Positions 1 through 12,900 of a stretch of DNA of 64,000 nucleotides are shown in pieces; the stretch's first letter is position 1; the number at the start of each line of letters is the position of its first letter. Location: the NCBI GenBank assembly GCA_922989275.2, contig OV277867.1, forward strand, positions 45,808,070 to 45,872,069, given 5' to 3'. The notes beneath the pieces were generated by a model. That model worked only from the letters and a program-made list of their open reading frames with translations. It was not told the DNA's origin and searched no databases. This stretch comes from Gari tellinella. Taxonomy: Eukaryota; Mollusca; Bivalvia; Cardiida; Psammobiidae. The position numbers and the translations under genes are program-made.

Positions 1-706
1 ACTGTTTATCTTTTTTCTTTATAATTTCAATTTACTACAAACCCAATGCTGTAACATACAACTCATTTGAAATGTCTCTGAGCGGATTCTTACAAGTTAT
101 CATCATAACATTAGATTTCGGGTTCAAAGCGGTCCAACCGTTGAAACATGCAGAATAGTACTGTGTTTGAAACATTTCCCTTAATTGGAGCTCTGGTGAT
201 GTGGAAGCCTTTCTAATAGATTAAAATACCAACAGATATACTATCATTATAAAGTTGGAGAGGACTCACATATGCTCAATCTGTTGTCCAGTCCTTTTCT
301 TTTAATTAAATATCATCTAAATAAACTATTCACTCAACACTCGAATGGTAGTTAGTTTGCCTAACTTTGCCATAGCTCAACTCTACTATCTGCCTTCATT
401 ATAATCTTAAAGTTTGCAGAATTTTTCTATTGCCTGGTGACAATAAGTTGTTTTACCACTTTCTGTATGTTTGTCCGTCTGTCCACACATATAGGGTACA
501 TACTTTATCCACCTATATACCCTTCTACAGATTGCAAGCTGGATTTAACTGGATGTTTTTACGCAGAGTGAATTTTTCATATGACTACAGATGTACATAT
601 CATCAGGATTTTGATGTGCTTCAATTTTTAAAAGTTACGACTAGCTGAGCTGACTAAACTTTTTGCATGTATGGTACATACTGCTTGGGGAGCATCGCCT
701 ATCTCA
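1..706. other. No feature recognised
   Basis: AT-rich sequence without clear exon, hairpin or terminal repeat. Presumably intron or upstream flank of NCKAP1. Confidence 0.5.
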
Positions 707-1091
707 TAACCCATTACTCCATAGATATGCATTTTTATGCCTTTAATTTATACCTCCACTGAAGAAAATAATTCCAAGCTATACAGTCATGAATATGTAT
801 CATTAGAAATATTTCTATAATTTAGCAGATGGTAGCTTATAGCATGTTGAAGGTTAAGCAGAATGTGCCTTAAGTGATTTTCAATGGTTATTTCTAACCA
901 AACTATCAAATATAAAGGTCGGGTCTCACATGAGAAGCTTCAATAGTTCTTTGCTATCGACATGTCCACAAGACCCATGCTTTTTGCAAGGAAATTGTCT
1001 GCCAAGGCGTTATGATCAAAAGGTCGTCAGGAGATGTCTTTAAATTGTCCCCTGTCTTCGAAACGAGAACAGGCTATGGAGTTAAGGGTTA
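707..1091. mobile_element. TTAA MITE family 1, degraded
   Basis: Left end TAACCCATTACTCCATAGAT, right end GGCTATGGAGTTAAGGGTTA. The hairpin is eroded and an extra ~120 bp separates the halves. Confidence 0.6.
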
Positions 1092-1171
1092 GAGACACAA
1101 GCAGCTCTAGTTTATAACTCTACTGTTATAACTCTCTTGCGCATGAAAATATGATGTTTGTGATAAGCAAT

Positions 1172-1362
1172 AGGGCTTCAGATAAGGGGAGTATTTCAAA
1201 ATCTAAAATCTTTATCTCTGCATTAAACCCTATGGTGTCACTACTCATTAGAACCGTCTCTGCGAGACAATTCTAATGAGTAGTGACACAATGGGATTTG
1301 GTGCTGAAGTATGTGAGAAAATGTTGGATTGTTTAGTTTACTCCCTCTTAAATGGAACCCTG
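1172..1362. mobile_element. CAGGGCT MITE family 4
   Basis: AGGGCTTCAGATAAGGGGAG start; class-C hairpin GTCACTACTCATTAGAA / TTCTAATGAGTAGTGAC; worn right end GGAACCCTG. Confidence 0.75.
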
Positions 1363-1631
1363 AAGCAAGATGCCAGGTAGATAGAGAATGTGTACTGTTC
1401 TTGTTAATGCTGACTTTAATGTGACTTTGAATTGAAGTTTAATGATTGTATTAATACAATTTTGTTATTTTTGTGCAATTAACAAGATGTGTGTAAGTAT
1501 GTCGATGGTTAATGTTGTCCACAAAGAGTTTGTGCTGTTAAATGTGAATTTATCCAGTGTTCATGATAAGAGGAAGTACACTATAGTTATCCATTATTTC
1601 ATCCCTACACATTGAACCAGGAAGAATACAT

Positions 1632-1787
1632 GTGTCCTTTGGTGATAACAATGAAGACACAGATCAGAGGAGTCCTAAAGGAGCCCTCTGATCAAGGTCT
1701 ACACTGTTTGTTTTTTGAAATTTATTGTAAAAAAAATACCTTAAACTGCCTAATTTGAACTAGACTTAACCTACTAGATTTGTCCTT
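1632..1787. mobile_element. TTAA MITE family 2 fragment with class-B core
   Basis: ATGTGTCCTTTGGTG, hairpin 1649-1710 (GATCAGAGG / CCTCTGATC), then the family tail. It runs directly into the TTAA of the next MITE. Confidence 0.55.
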
Positions 1788-2062
1788 TTAACCCAATATC
1801 CCACAAATACGCCTTTTTATACCTTTAATTTATTCCTCCACTGAGGAAAATAGTTCCACTTTATACAGTGATGACTATGTATCATAACTCATTTTTTTTT
1901 TAAGAAATATTTCTGTACCTTAGCAGATGGTAGATTTAGCTTCAAAGTAGGCTGAAAGTAAAGCAGAATGTGCCATAAGGGCACTTTCTGCTTTACTTTC
2001 CACTTGCTTTAAGTGGTCATCTATCTTCAAAACTTGAAACAGGCCATGGGGTCAAGGGTTAA
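1788..2062. mobile_element. TTAA MITE family 1
   Basis: TTAA at both ends. The left half has the family signature ACGCCTTTTTATACCTTTAA and a class-A hairpin lies near 1945-2010. Confidence 0.8.
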
Positions 2063-2293
2063 AGCAGCAGGCATGAATAAATTAATGTATCCACCAAACC
2101 CTATGTTAAGACTTCTTAAGTCCAGAATCATCTAATGAATATTTACAATATAGGGTTGGGTGAAGAAGTAAAGATTTCAGTAATTGAAACATCCTCTTAT
2201 CTGGAGCCACATTACATGTATCAATTGTTGTCACATTCTGCCTTTAACATGTTGGAACAGTTGCAGAAATTTAAAAAAGTTATTATTATATAT

Positions 2294-2374
2294 GTGCCTT
2301 TAAAGTTGTTATGTGACTTTGTGCCTTTAAAGTTGTTATGTGACTTTGTGCATTTAAATTTGTTATGTGATTTT
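2294..2374 (+). repeat. 27-bp tandem repeat, three copies
   Basis: GTGCCTTTAAAGTTGTTATG plus TGACTTT, repeated three times with the last copy diverged. Confidence 0.9.
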
Positions 2375-2860
2375 TTTCTTGTATGTATCAATTTGCATGT
2401 TATACAGATTTATATTCAGTAATGCATGGTTATGGGTTTCGGTTTCATCAAGGTTATGGGTGTATGCCATACACTTTGTCTCAAAAGTTACAACACAGCA
2501 TTTTCAGTGTCACAGGTGACAGGTGGTAACTTAAAGCAGACAGAAAGTAAAGCAAAATGCTTGTTAGCTGGATTTAAATGGCCTACTGGTAATAATGCCA
2601 CCACTTGTCACTAGTTGTCAGAGTTTCAATAAAATGTAAATGATGCAATTATATGAATTTTAAACAGTTTGAATCCTGTTCAGTGGCAATATCATCCAGC
2701 CTATAAAATGGTGTGAGCCATTATGGATTGTTTGGCCTTATAAGCGTAAACATGATTGTGTTTATACTTACAAACTGCATGTTTTACTGTTCATCAAACT
2801 TCATTTATAATAGGGGTTGTAGACTTAACACAAGTGTATGTTGTGACAACTTATTACATG

Positions 2861-3070
2861 TTACCCCTTTACCCCATAGACTCTTTCTAGTGTCCACTTA
2901 AAGCAAGGTGAAAGTAGAGCAGAATGTGCCTGCTTAAAGCTACCATATACTAGAATATAAATATATTTCTTCTCATACATGTTTATGACATTATAAATTT
3001 GAACTATTTTATTCAGTGGAAGAATAAAATTAAATGTACTAAAAGGCGCTTCTATGGGGGAAAGGGTTAA
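2861..3070. mobile_element. TTAA MITE family 1 (inverse orientation)
   Basis: Ends CCTTTACCCCATAGACTC and TATGGGGGAAAGGGTTAA, with only part of the class-A hairpin. Confidence 0.7.
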
Positions 3071-3146
3071 GACTTGTCTCAAAGACACCATTCTAACTTG
3101 CAGTCACAAGATGGTATTTGTGGAGACATAAAGGAGAAATGCTGAT

Positions 3147-3395
3147 TTAACCCATTACCCTAAAGCATGTTTCTTGTTTGAAAACAGACTGCCACTTAAA
3201 GCAGGTTAAAGTAAAGCAGAATGCACTTTCAGGCACACTCTGCTTTACTTTCAACCTGCTTTAAGCTACAATATGCTAGAGAATAGAAAATATATCTAAT
3301 AGTACCTATTCTTGACTGCATAAATAGGAACTATTTTTTCAGTGGAGGAAAAAAATCAAGGTGTGAAAAGGCATATTTATGGAGTAATAAGTTAA
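3147..3395. mobile_element. TTAA MITE family 1
   Basis: TTAA-bounded 249 bp; hairpin GCAGAATGCACTTTC / GGCACACTCTGC in the class-A position. Confidence 0.8.
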
Positions 3396-3542
3396 CCTTA
3401 TGGAGTACCGCAATAAGTTAATCTCCATCCAGTGTGAACATCTTTCATCTTAGCTGTTACATTGACTAATAAAATAAGAATAAGTAATCCCAAGTGTAAA
3501 AGAGTGCAAATCATGTCAGACAGATCCTATATAATAATAAGG

Positions 3543-3612
3543 AAACAGTGCAAACCCAGATCAGACAGCTCTTAGTATTACAGGAGCTGTCTGATCTGGG
3601 TCTAAACTGTTT
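3543..3612. repeat. Solo class-B hairpin
   Basis: AAACAGTGCAAACCCAGATC / GATCTGGGTCTAAACTGTTT around CTGTCTGA-type stems; no terminal repeats were found around it. Confidence 0.65.
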
Positions 3613-3887
3613 TAAAAAAGTGTTATTTTACAAAATATGCTAATAACATATGATGGGTTAGTTTACTTTCTCTGATGTAGAACCATGAATAATATTTATG
3701 CAGCATTAAAAGGGTTTGTATGTAGGAAGAAATATTTGTTTGGTGGATGTGGGCAAGTTTGTTTTGCATGTCACTATTCAGTTTGCTGTTATTTTTTCAT
3801 CTAAATGTTTTTACAGTCACATAGTCATACACTGTAAGGATAAAACCAAAATACAGTGACACTCATTCAAGAAACATGGTAAACTCT

Positions 3888-4117
3888 TTAACCCATTACT
3901 TCATAAACACGCATGTTTACGCCCTTATTTATGTCTACTCTAAGGAAAGTAGTCCCCACCTAGAAAGTCCTGAACATATCTTTCTAGATGTTTACTTAAA
4001 GCAGGTTGAAATTAAAGCAGAATGCTCTTTCAGGAGCATTCTGGTTTACTTTTAATCTCTGCTTTAAGTGGTTACCTGTTTGCAAATCTAGCAGCAGGCT
4101 ATGGGGGAATGGGTTAA
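3888..4117. mobile_element. TTAA MITE family 1
   Basis: TTAACCCATTACTTCATA ... TATGGGGGAATGGGTTAA, with class-A hairpin GCAGAATGCTC / GAGCATTCTGG. Confidence 0.8.
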
Positions 4118-4776
4118 GATATATTACTGTATAACCCTTTGTTCCATAGAATCAGCAATCACCTTTAATGGCCCATAATGTAAGTTGTAACTCAAGACTC
4201 CAGATAAGAATAAGTAAACAATATTTTCCACATACAGTCTGTCCCAAATCATTAATGTTGTGACCACCTACTAGAATCTTCTCTTTGAGACGACTCTAAT
4301 GAGTAGTCATATCACAGGGTTAAGTGACTATGAGACATTAAGAATGTAGTTTTTAAATATACACATTATTTGGAGCTCAGCAACTCATATCACATTATCA
4401 TTATTTGTTTTTGTTCATAATAATAATTATTTGTGTTATATTGTTTTGTATTGCTTTTAAGTACATCGTTCACTCACATATTTAACATTTAACAAATCTG
4501 TGAGCTCTTTGAGTTCTTGGTCTTATGTTTTAACCCTTTCTCTAATAACTTGTTTTCATAGCTTGAGACAAGTGGCTGGTTATAGAATTGAAAGTAAAGC
4601 AGAACTCTCTCTGGCGGAGCATTCCAGTTTGCTTTTAGGCATAACTTAACTTTAAAGCGACTCGCAACCAGATGGTGCATTAAAAATAGTAATTTGTAAT
4701 ATGTGTCAAACGATTATATAAATGGTAAAGAATTAGTTTAGGATAAGAAATTCTGTTTAAAAAAATGTATTTCAAT

Positions 4777-4905
4777 AAAAAAAAATATTGGTCTCTGGTG
4801 GGATTCGAACCCGGGGCCCGGCATTGGCAGACAGAAGGCAAAATAGGGGAAACCGCTTAGACCAATGCACCACGGAACTATCCGTTTATCTCGGATCGAT
4901 TTAAC
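4777..4905 (-). mobile_element. Short tRNA-derived SINE or tRNA retropseudogene
   Basis: On the minus strand there is an A-box-like TGGTGCATTGG and a B box GGGTTCGAATCCC 50 bp apart, followed by a T-run that could terminate Pol III. A 10-bp direct repeat GTATTTCAAT (4767-4776, 4906-4915) flanks 129 bp. The acceptor arm does not pair, so this is not a working tRNA gene. Confidence 0.55.
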
Positions 4906-5260
4906 GTATTTCAATGTGTAGCGATCGAAAGTGCATACAACTTCGTAATTCGGCTCGGGTTTATGTCTGAGCCCGTGTAGAGAAGCAACAACAACAACTA
5001 TACCGTCTACTAGTCGGTATAGAAAAACGATGGAAAATATCTAAAAATCTAAGATTCGGTGACGATTCTTTTTGGACTGATCATATTTTTTTAATGTCAG
5101 AAGCCAAATAATGCCACAAATTTGCTTTTATTTGAGTATTTTATTTTATTTTGACAAGTACACCATCCGGTTGCGAGTCCCTTTAACACTGGGATCAAGC
5201 TATGAGGGAGCACACTGTTGTCACACTCGCTGAAAAAAGCTATACGGGTACATGTATGGG

Positions 5261-5507
5261 TTAACCCTTTCAATAATAAGTGACTCGACGTGTTGGTTAT
5301 TAGGTTCCCTTGTGGATCTTTTCTGGTTAGCAAAACATGAACCAGTATACTTGGAATTGTGGGTAATGTAATAAATACTGCTCTAAATTAGCAAACAGTG
5401 TAGATCCTGATCAGATGGCTTCTAAAGGAGCCCGCTGATCTGGGTCTACACTATTTACAAATGCAATAAGTACATTCTTAACAGGTCCATGGTGTTGAAA
5501 GAGTTAA
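5261..5507. mobile_element. TTAA MITE family 5 with class-B core
   Basis: TTAACCCTTTCAATAATAAG ... CATGGTGTTGAAAGAGTTAA; hairpin 5391-5456 (GTGTAGATCCTGATCAGA / TCTGGGTCTACAC). Confidence 0.78.
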
Positions 5508-6139
5508 TATAAGAATTATCTGTACAATGAATGATGTAGAAAGTAAGGTAACTATACTTTGGTATGTTCACTATTTGATTGTCAGTATTTAGAATCAGTC
5601 TTATTCAGTTTGATGTCATATTGTCAAAGACAAAGTCACTAACAAACTATAATCTGTTCACTGCTATGATTAACCACTTGTATTTTAAATAGAATTAACA
5701 CAATGAATAAGGACCTAGAGCTAAATGTGTATCATTCGAATCCTAAGTCTGTAAATATAAGTAATGGGAGAGCGAAACCAATTCCTGAATTTTAACAGCA
5801 TTTTCGGCAGACTACAGTTTTCCATGTTAAAAGAGTTTAACCTTTTACTCCATTATCCATATAATCACTATAATTTACCCCTTCCTGTGTCATAGAATGC
5901 GTGTACCCTGCATTAATAGAATTTATAAATGTACTTAAATGTAAACTCACTGATTGTTTTAAATCCAGGTGGTAACATCAAGCAAAATGAAAGTAAAGTA
6001 GAAGTCTGATACAGAATTTTTCTGCTCTACTTTCACCTTGTTTTAAGCAGTCACCTGCCTTTCGCACACAATTACTATGTATGTATACATATTATTTAAT
6101 GTTTTTTATGCCATGTATGTAGGTGATCTCCCATGGTTA

Positions 6140-6411
6140 TCCCTTTCCTCCATATTCGAAAGTCCAACCCTAGTCACGCATATATGCATCATTTGCAAAC
6201 AGTGTACCTGTAAGAAGTACACCTGTCCTGTGCAAACAGTGAAGACTCTGATCAAAGGGCTCATGAAAGAGCCCTCTGATCAGGGTCTACTCTGTTTGTC
6301 ATTTTGACATAATTATAATGTAAAAATCAACCCTACAATGTCAAAAATGGACTAGATTAAATTGAAAAAACTAGATCTGTCCATTTGAGGTTTCAGGGAG
6401 GAAAGGGTTAA
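6140..6411. mobile_element. TTAA MITE family 2
   Basis: CCAACCCTAGTCACGCATAT left part, class-B hairpin (GATCAAAGGGCTC / GAGCCCTCTGATC), right end CAGGGAGGAAAGGGTTAA. Confidence 0.75.
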
Positions 6412-6476
6412 AGCAAGATGAAATAAAAGAAGAAAACTATTTTAGTAGCTTTCTGCTATAATTGTATCTTGCTTTA
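6411..6476. repeat. Class-A hairpin between two family 2 MITEs
   Basis: AAAGCAAGATGAAATAAAAG ... AATTGTATCTTGCTTT pairs across its length and shares TTAA at both sides with the flanking family 2 elements. Confidence 0.6.
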
Positions 6477-6723
6477 ACCCTTTGAACCCTAGTCCCGCCT
6501 ATAGGCGTCCTTGCAAACCGTGACCATGTCAATAGTACACTTGTCCTATGCAAACAGTGAAGACCCAGATCAGAGGGCTCCGAAGGGAGCCCTCTGATCA
6601 GGGTCTTCACTGTTTGTCATAATGCCAAACATTGACAAAAACCATCCTTAAAAGTCAGAAATGGACTAGACTAAAATGGAAACTGGAATTGTCCATTTAA
6701 AGTTTTAGGGAGGAAAGAGTTAA
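6474..6723. mobile_element. TTAA MITE family 2, near-complete
   Basis: TTAACCCTTTGAACCCTAGT ... AGGGAGGAAAGAGTTAA at 250 bp. Perfect class-B hairpin around 6541-6618, GATCAGAGGGCTCC / GGAGCCCTCTGATC. Confidence 0.85.
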
Positions 6724-6877
6724 GCTGTCACCTGTAATCACAAACATCAGTGAATACCCATACTATAAGGTATTTATGCAGAGGAATGGGTAAATCCATA
6801 TATGGGATGTATATGGAGGAAAAGGTTAAGGCACATTACTATTTAGAATGAGCGAGAATTGTGTGTTGTGTTTTCAG

Positions 6878-6988
6878 ATGCTGGGAACCACGGAGAACAA
6901 ACCAGCCTTCCTGTCTGACAAGTCCATGGACCCAGCACTCAAGTACTTACTCAGGAGATTTCCACAAATAGACTCCAAGGCAAATGCT
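6878..6988 (+). CDS. NCKAP1: NCKAP1 exon (1st seen), residues 1-37
   Basis: Acceptor TGTTTTCAG and donor GTAAGT bound 37 whole codons. The encoded [20 protein letters not shown] block aligns with the region after exon 1 of known NCKAP1 proteins. The ATG at its first codon is probably an internal Met, because the family has about 35-40 residues encoded upstream. No convincing exon 1 was found in 1-6877. Confidence 0.9.
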
Positions 6989-9900
6989 GTAAGTAAAGTA
7001 GCTCATCTGTTGAAAAGTTGTCTCTGATAAGGTGATTCATTTGTTATTTGATCTCTTTCTTATAATAAAAGTAATTGTATGTTTACCAAATATAGTTACA
7101 TTTGTGTGTAAGCATTTGGGTCTTCATTTTAATAACTGCTTGAAGCAGACTGAAAGTAAAGCACAATCTGAATGTGATTTAAGGCACATTCTACTTCACT
7201 CACTAAGTAAGTTGTTCCAACCTGCTTCAAGTAGTCACTTATTTTCAAATCAAATGCTATGGGGTAGTGGTTAATACACTTATTACATATTCATATCCCT
7301 GTACATGTATATTTGTATCTCTGTTTATGTATGTGTTTGATGATATTTTCAGCTTGTGCCTGTCAACAACATCAAGACTGAGGTGGTGAAGTCTCTGTCC
7401 CTCTATTACTACACCTTTGTTGACATCATGGATTTCAAGGTAAGGCTTAAAGACGTCTCTTAAACTTACCAAATAAAACTGCATCTGGTAACTGACATCT
7501 TTTGACTTGTTTACATATGATAATGTATACCACAAACTTGTTGTTCCGTCAACTTGAGCTGAAATACCATGGCACATATGAACTCAGCCTGTACGTAAGT
7601 GTAAAATATATTTCATGTAGATTGTTATAACTCTTTGCATGCTTGGTAATTTGTTTTTCATCTGCTGTTGTTCTAAAAAAGATTTTTCAATATTTCTTTT
7701 TAAGAATAGGGTCAGAGTGTCAAATAGTTTGAATCCTGATGAGAAGCAGCCAACTCAGAAGTAATGCCAAGTCTCATCAGGATCCAAACTGTTTGTTTTG
7801 CACAGATAACAATTTATTTTACTGTACATAGACATGTTAACCCATTACCCCATAAATATGCCTTTTTACGCCTTTAATTAATTCCTCTACTGAAGAAAAT
7901 AGGTCCAATCTATACTGAAATATTTTCTATCTTCTAGCAGATAATAGCTTAAATAAGGCTGAAAGTAAAGCAGAATGCGCCTTAAGGTGCATTCTGCTTT
8001 ACTTTCAACCTGCTTTAAGTGGTCACATTTCTTCAAAACTAGAAACAGGCTATGAGGTAATGAGTTAAACTGTTTGTTTGGTATTTACAGGATCACGTAG
8101 CTGACTTACTGACCACCATTGATGCTTGCCAAGTGTACCTGGACATTGTAAGTATATGTAACACCCCAAAGACAATATTCATGCATTTATATGCTCAAAT
8201 TATTCCTTCAAGACAGATGGCTGCTTAAATGAGACTGGAATTAAAGCAAAATCTTAACTTTCAGCCTACTTTGACTCTTTCAACGCCATGAACCTGTATA
8301 AAATATATCCATTGCATTTGCAAACAGTGTAGACCCAGACAAAGGTCTGCACTGTTTGCTAATTTTAAATTTAGGTCAATATGTATTAAACTACCCAGAA
8401 TTCCAAGTAGACTGGTTCATGTTTTGGTTAGTTACTTAAATGATCCACAAGGGAAGGTAATAACCCATAAGAGTTACATAGTGTTTAAAGAGTTAATCCA
8501 GATAAAATGCTGAGTAATGCATGGTTTTACTGTCAGATAAAAATCTGTTCTTAAGTGTTTCAAGATTCTGGCTTTCTGTATTTACTTGGGTTTCATTTTA
8601 AGAGGGAAATTAAATGTCTTTTTCCACTGGAACATGTACAGAGAAATATCCTATGTAAAGTGACATTTTCTGGGGGAAAATGTGTTCAAAGTTTACTTTA
8701 TATTTCATTTTCAGTCTTTGAACTATGACTTGACGAAGAATTACCTAGATCTGATGACGACGTATGTTTGTATCATGATTCTGGTGTCCAAGGTGGATGA
8801 TCGCAAGGCTGTACTGTCATTGTACAGTGTGGCCCACGAGTATTTGAATGGACAAGGGTGAGACCATGTGTCTAATATACACTATGAGTCTAATACATAG
8901 TAACAAGTGCTAGTCTTTATTTCAACAGCAAACTTGCTCAATTTTGTTTCTTATCTTACTTACTCCTTCACTATAGCTGGTTTCTAGTTTTGAAGACAGA
9001 TGATCACTTCAAGCAGGTTGAAAGTAAAGCAGAATGCGCCTTAAGGCGCATTCTGCTTTACTTTTAAATTGCTTTAAGCTACCCTCTGCAAGGGTATAAA
9101 AAACTATTTTGTATGGTGCATATTCATGACTGTATAAAGTGGAACTATTTTCTTAAGTCGAGGAATAGATTAAAGGGGTAAAAAGGCATATCTACGGAGT
9201 AATGGTTTAACCCATTTCTAAGCACTTCTTCCTACTCCTTTACATAAGCAAAACAAAATTCATTTATGGTTTTTAATACAGGGGCCAACTTAAAGTAAGA
9301 AGATAGTTAAGACCTATCTGATTTCCTTTCAGGGACCCATCATTTCCAAGACTAGGGCAGATGATTCTTGACTATGAAAATCCAATGAAGAAAATGGCTG
9401 AGGAGTTTGTACCCCACTCTAGGGTAAGTTAACTGATATACCACATAGCTTTGACATGTTAAAGCTTAATTACATGTAACTCTTAAGCTGCTGAAAGCGA
9501 TGGGACTAGATTTTGCAAAGTCTAGCTCTAGATTTGATCAGGATCTAAACTTTGATACTAGCATTAATGTTACTTCTATTATAGGTATAAATAGTATCTG
9601 AATTGTAGACAACTGGTTTGCAATGCACAATGATACCTCATTGAATAAGTTAACCCATTACCCAATAGTTTGTTTCTAGTATTTAAGACTTAAAGCAGAT
9701 AGAAAATAAGGCTAGATGAGCCTTCAGGAACGTGCTGCTTTACTTTCAGCCTGCTTTAAGCTACCCCTTTGCTATGATAAAGAAAATGTTTCTTATTGTG
9801 CATATTCTTAAATGTATAAACTATAATAAGTAAAACTATTTTATCCAACGAAGGACTAAATGAAAGGCATTAAAAGGCATATCTATAGGGTTATTGGTAA

Positions 9901-12900
9901 AAAGCTGGAATCCAGCCATGGGGATTAATAGCATTGGTTGTAGAATCCATATTAATTGAAGTAGTGCTGTATGTGTTATATCATGTTTTCAGGTTTTGAT
10001 ACCAGGAATCTTGTCTCTACATGATATTTATGCTACAAAGACCGATCCTGCAGACCAGATGAGAGCCAAGCAAGTCCTCAGTCTTCTAGCAGAGCCTGCC
10101 AAGATCAGCCAAGTACCGCCTACAACCACGGTTAGATCCTGCATTTTTGTATCAATGGCTCTTACTTTGAGATTCCTAATGCTTATACTGCTGACTTTCC
10201 AAATGAACTCTTCCAATTTTTAAATTATCACCAATTTAAATTGCCTCTTGAGGACAGCAGGGCTCCCATAAATTGATTATGAAAAATCTTCAGATTTCCA
10301 AATTTTCTATTTAGCAAGTGTCATTACTTAAAGCAGGTTGAATGTAAAGCAGAATGCGCCAAAGGCGCATTCTGCTTTACATGCAGCCTGCTTTAAGCTA
10401 CTATCTGCTAGGAAAAAAATCTGTAGATTTCAGAAAAATCCGGAGAAATGGCAGCCCTGTTAGTGCAACAAAAATCAAAACTATGGCAACTATGACACTG
10501 ATACCTATAGATACAACTTTAATTTATTACCCATATAGGAAGGATTAATCAATGGCCTGGTTACACAAAACTTGATGATGAAAAAAATATTTCCCCTTGA
10601 TTCATTCATAAATAGCCACCTTAAGAGCTTTACTACCATAAAAGATTGTAGCTTAAACAGGTTTTATACGGTAAATTCTGCTTTACTCTCAACTTGCTTT
10701 AAGTAATTACCTGTTTTTAGCTCACCTGAGCCAAAGGCTCAAGGTGAGCTATTGGGATGGCCCTGTGTCCGGCGTCGTGCGTTGTGCGTCGTCAGTCGTC
10801 GTTAACAATTGCTTCAAATGACATTTCCTCCTATACCGCTTGACAGAATTCGACCAAACTTTACAGAAATGTTCCTTGGGTCAAGCTCTTTCAAAATTGT
10901 TCAAAGAATTAAAAACAATGCAGAACTCTGGTTGCCATGGCAACCAAAGTGAAAAAATAAGGAAATCTTAAAAAATCTTCTTGTCAAAAACTGCAAGGGC
11001 CAGAGCTTAGATATTTGGCACATAGCATCATCTACAGGTCCTCTATCAAGTTTGTTCAAATTATGCCCCTGGGGTCAAAATTGGCCCCGCCCCTGGGGTC
11101 ACAGTTTTACATAGAGTTATATAGTGAAATTTTCAAACGTCTTCTTCTCTGAAACCAATGTGGCCAGAGCTTTGATATTTGGCATGGTGACTCTTCTAGA
11201 TGTCCTTTACCAAAATTGTTCTAATGGTTGTGGTCGGTTGCATAACTAGGTCACAGGAGCTAAAAATAGACTTTTTCAATGAAAACTTAAAAATTCTTCT
11301 TGTCTGAAACTACAAGGGCCAGAGCTTAGATATTTGGCACATAGAATCGCCTACAGGTCCTCTATCAAGTTTGTTCAAATTATGCCCCTGGGGTCAAAAT
11401 TGCCCCTGCTCCGGGGGTCACGACATAGAGTTATATAGTGAAATTTTCATACGTCTTCTTCTCTAAAACTAATATGGCCAGAGCTTTGATATTTGGCATA
11501 GTGACACTTCTAGATATCTTATACCAAAATTGTACAAATGGTTTTGGTCCGTTGCATAACTAGGTCACAGGAGCTAAAAATAGATTTTTTACAATGAAAA
11601 CTTAAAAAAGCTTCTTGTCTAAAACTACAAGGGCCAGAGCTTAGATAAATGGCACATATCATCACCTACAGGTCCTCTATCAAGTTTCTTCAAATTATGC
11701 CCCTAGGGTCAAAATTGGCCCCGTCCCGGGGGTCACTGTTTTACATAGAGTTATATAAAGAAAATTTCAAACATCTTCTTCTCTGACTCTAATAAGGCCA
11801 GAGCTTATATATTCTGTATGGTGACACTTTTGAATAAATTTAAATTTAGATTGTTCCGGTCTGTTGCATATCTAGGTCAGTCCTGGACATAAATCAATAT
11901 CTCCATTTTTCCAATTATTCTCAGGTGAGCGAATATGACCTTGGGGCTCTTGTTAAAATTGGAATAAGGCTGTGGAGTAATGGGTTAATACAAGCTTGAC
12001 TAGCAATATAGAGGCTGTTCTCTAGTCTTCTGTTTTCTTTTTTCAGATTCAGTGTGAATATCTGTCACAGGATATCTTAGAGAGATGGATCATCTGTAAG
12101 TGAATATCTAAACCCTTCTCCTGCTGAATAGTCATATATCAAACTCAGTCCATTATGAATCTTTGAGTCAATTCAGCTGAGTATTTAACACGTTGGGTTT
12201 GGTTGAGAAGTAGAGCTCAGGGGCCTCATCATAAAACTTCACAACAAAACTGTTGTAAGTCAAAATTTTAAAATACGCCTAATTTCTGATTTCTGCATCT
12301 AATCATGTCTTGTTACATCTCTTTGGAATCGTCTTTTCAAGACGATTCGAAAGAGATGTGACAAGACAGGATTAGATGGAGGAATGAATAATAATTGAGA
12401 ATTTTAGCAACTGACTTACGACAACATTTGTTGTATGACGTTTCGTAAGATAGGCCCCAGATCACTCATGTTGATTACACAGTACAGTCTGACTAATGCT
12501 GTGTGACCAACCATTGCAAAAAAATATTTATAAAAAGTAAAAGACGCTAGATACAATGAATAATTGTATATATAAAAGTAAATAAATAAATCTGTGTTTA
12601 TAGATCATAATGTTTGCTTTTAACCCTTTACCCCATAATTACTTCTGTTAAAATTTCTAATTATTCATGCACTAAGAAAAGTAGTCACCAGCTAGGAAAC
12701 CCGGAACGTTTAATATGAAAGACATTTCCAGTACCTCTCCAGATAAGAGCTTAAAGAATGCCTTCTGTTTATTTTCAACCTACTTTGACCGGTCATCTCT
12801 CTTTAAAACTAGCAACAGGCTGTTGCGTTACATACTAATGAGTGTTTTGACTGTAAATTGGTTTGACTGTATTACAATGATGCAAATTTGCCCCATGTCT

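Noticed and set aside
1..6877. First coding exon and promoter of NCKAP1
   Set aside because: I looked for an in-phase exon ending before a GT donor and resembling the family's N-terminus; none was convincing, and no promoter can be supported.
2861..9900. A CRISPR-like array of spaced palindromes
   Set aside because: The hairpins are dispersed at irregular distances inside TIR-bounded elements of an intron-containing animal gene; there are no regular repeats and spacers.
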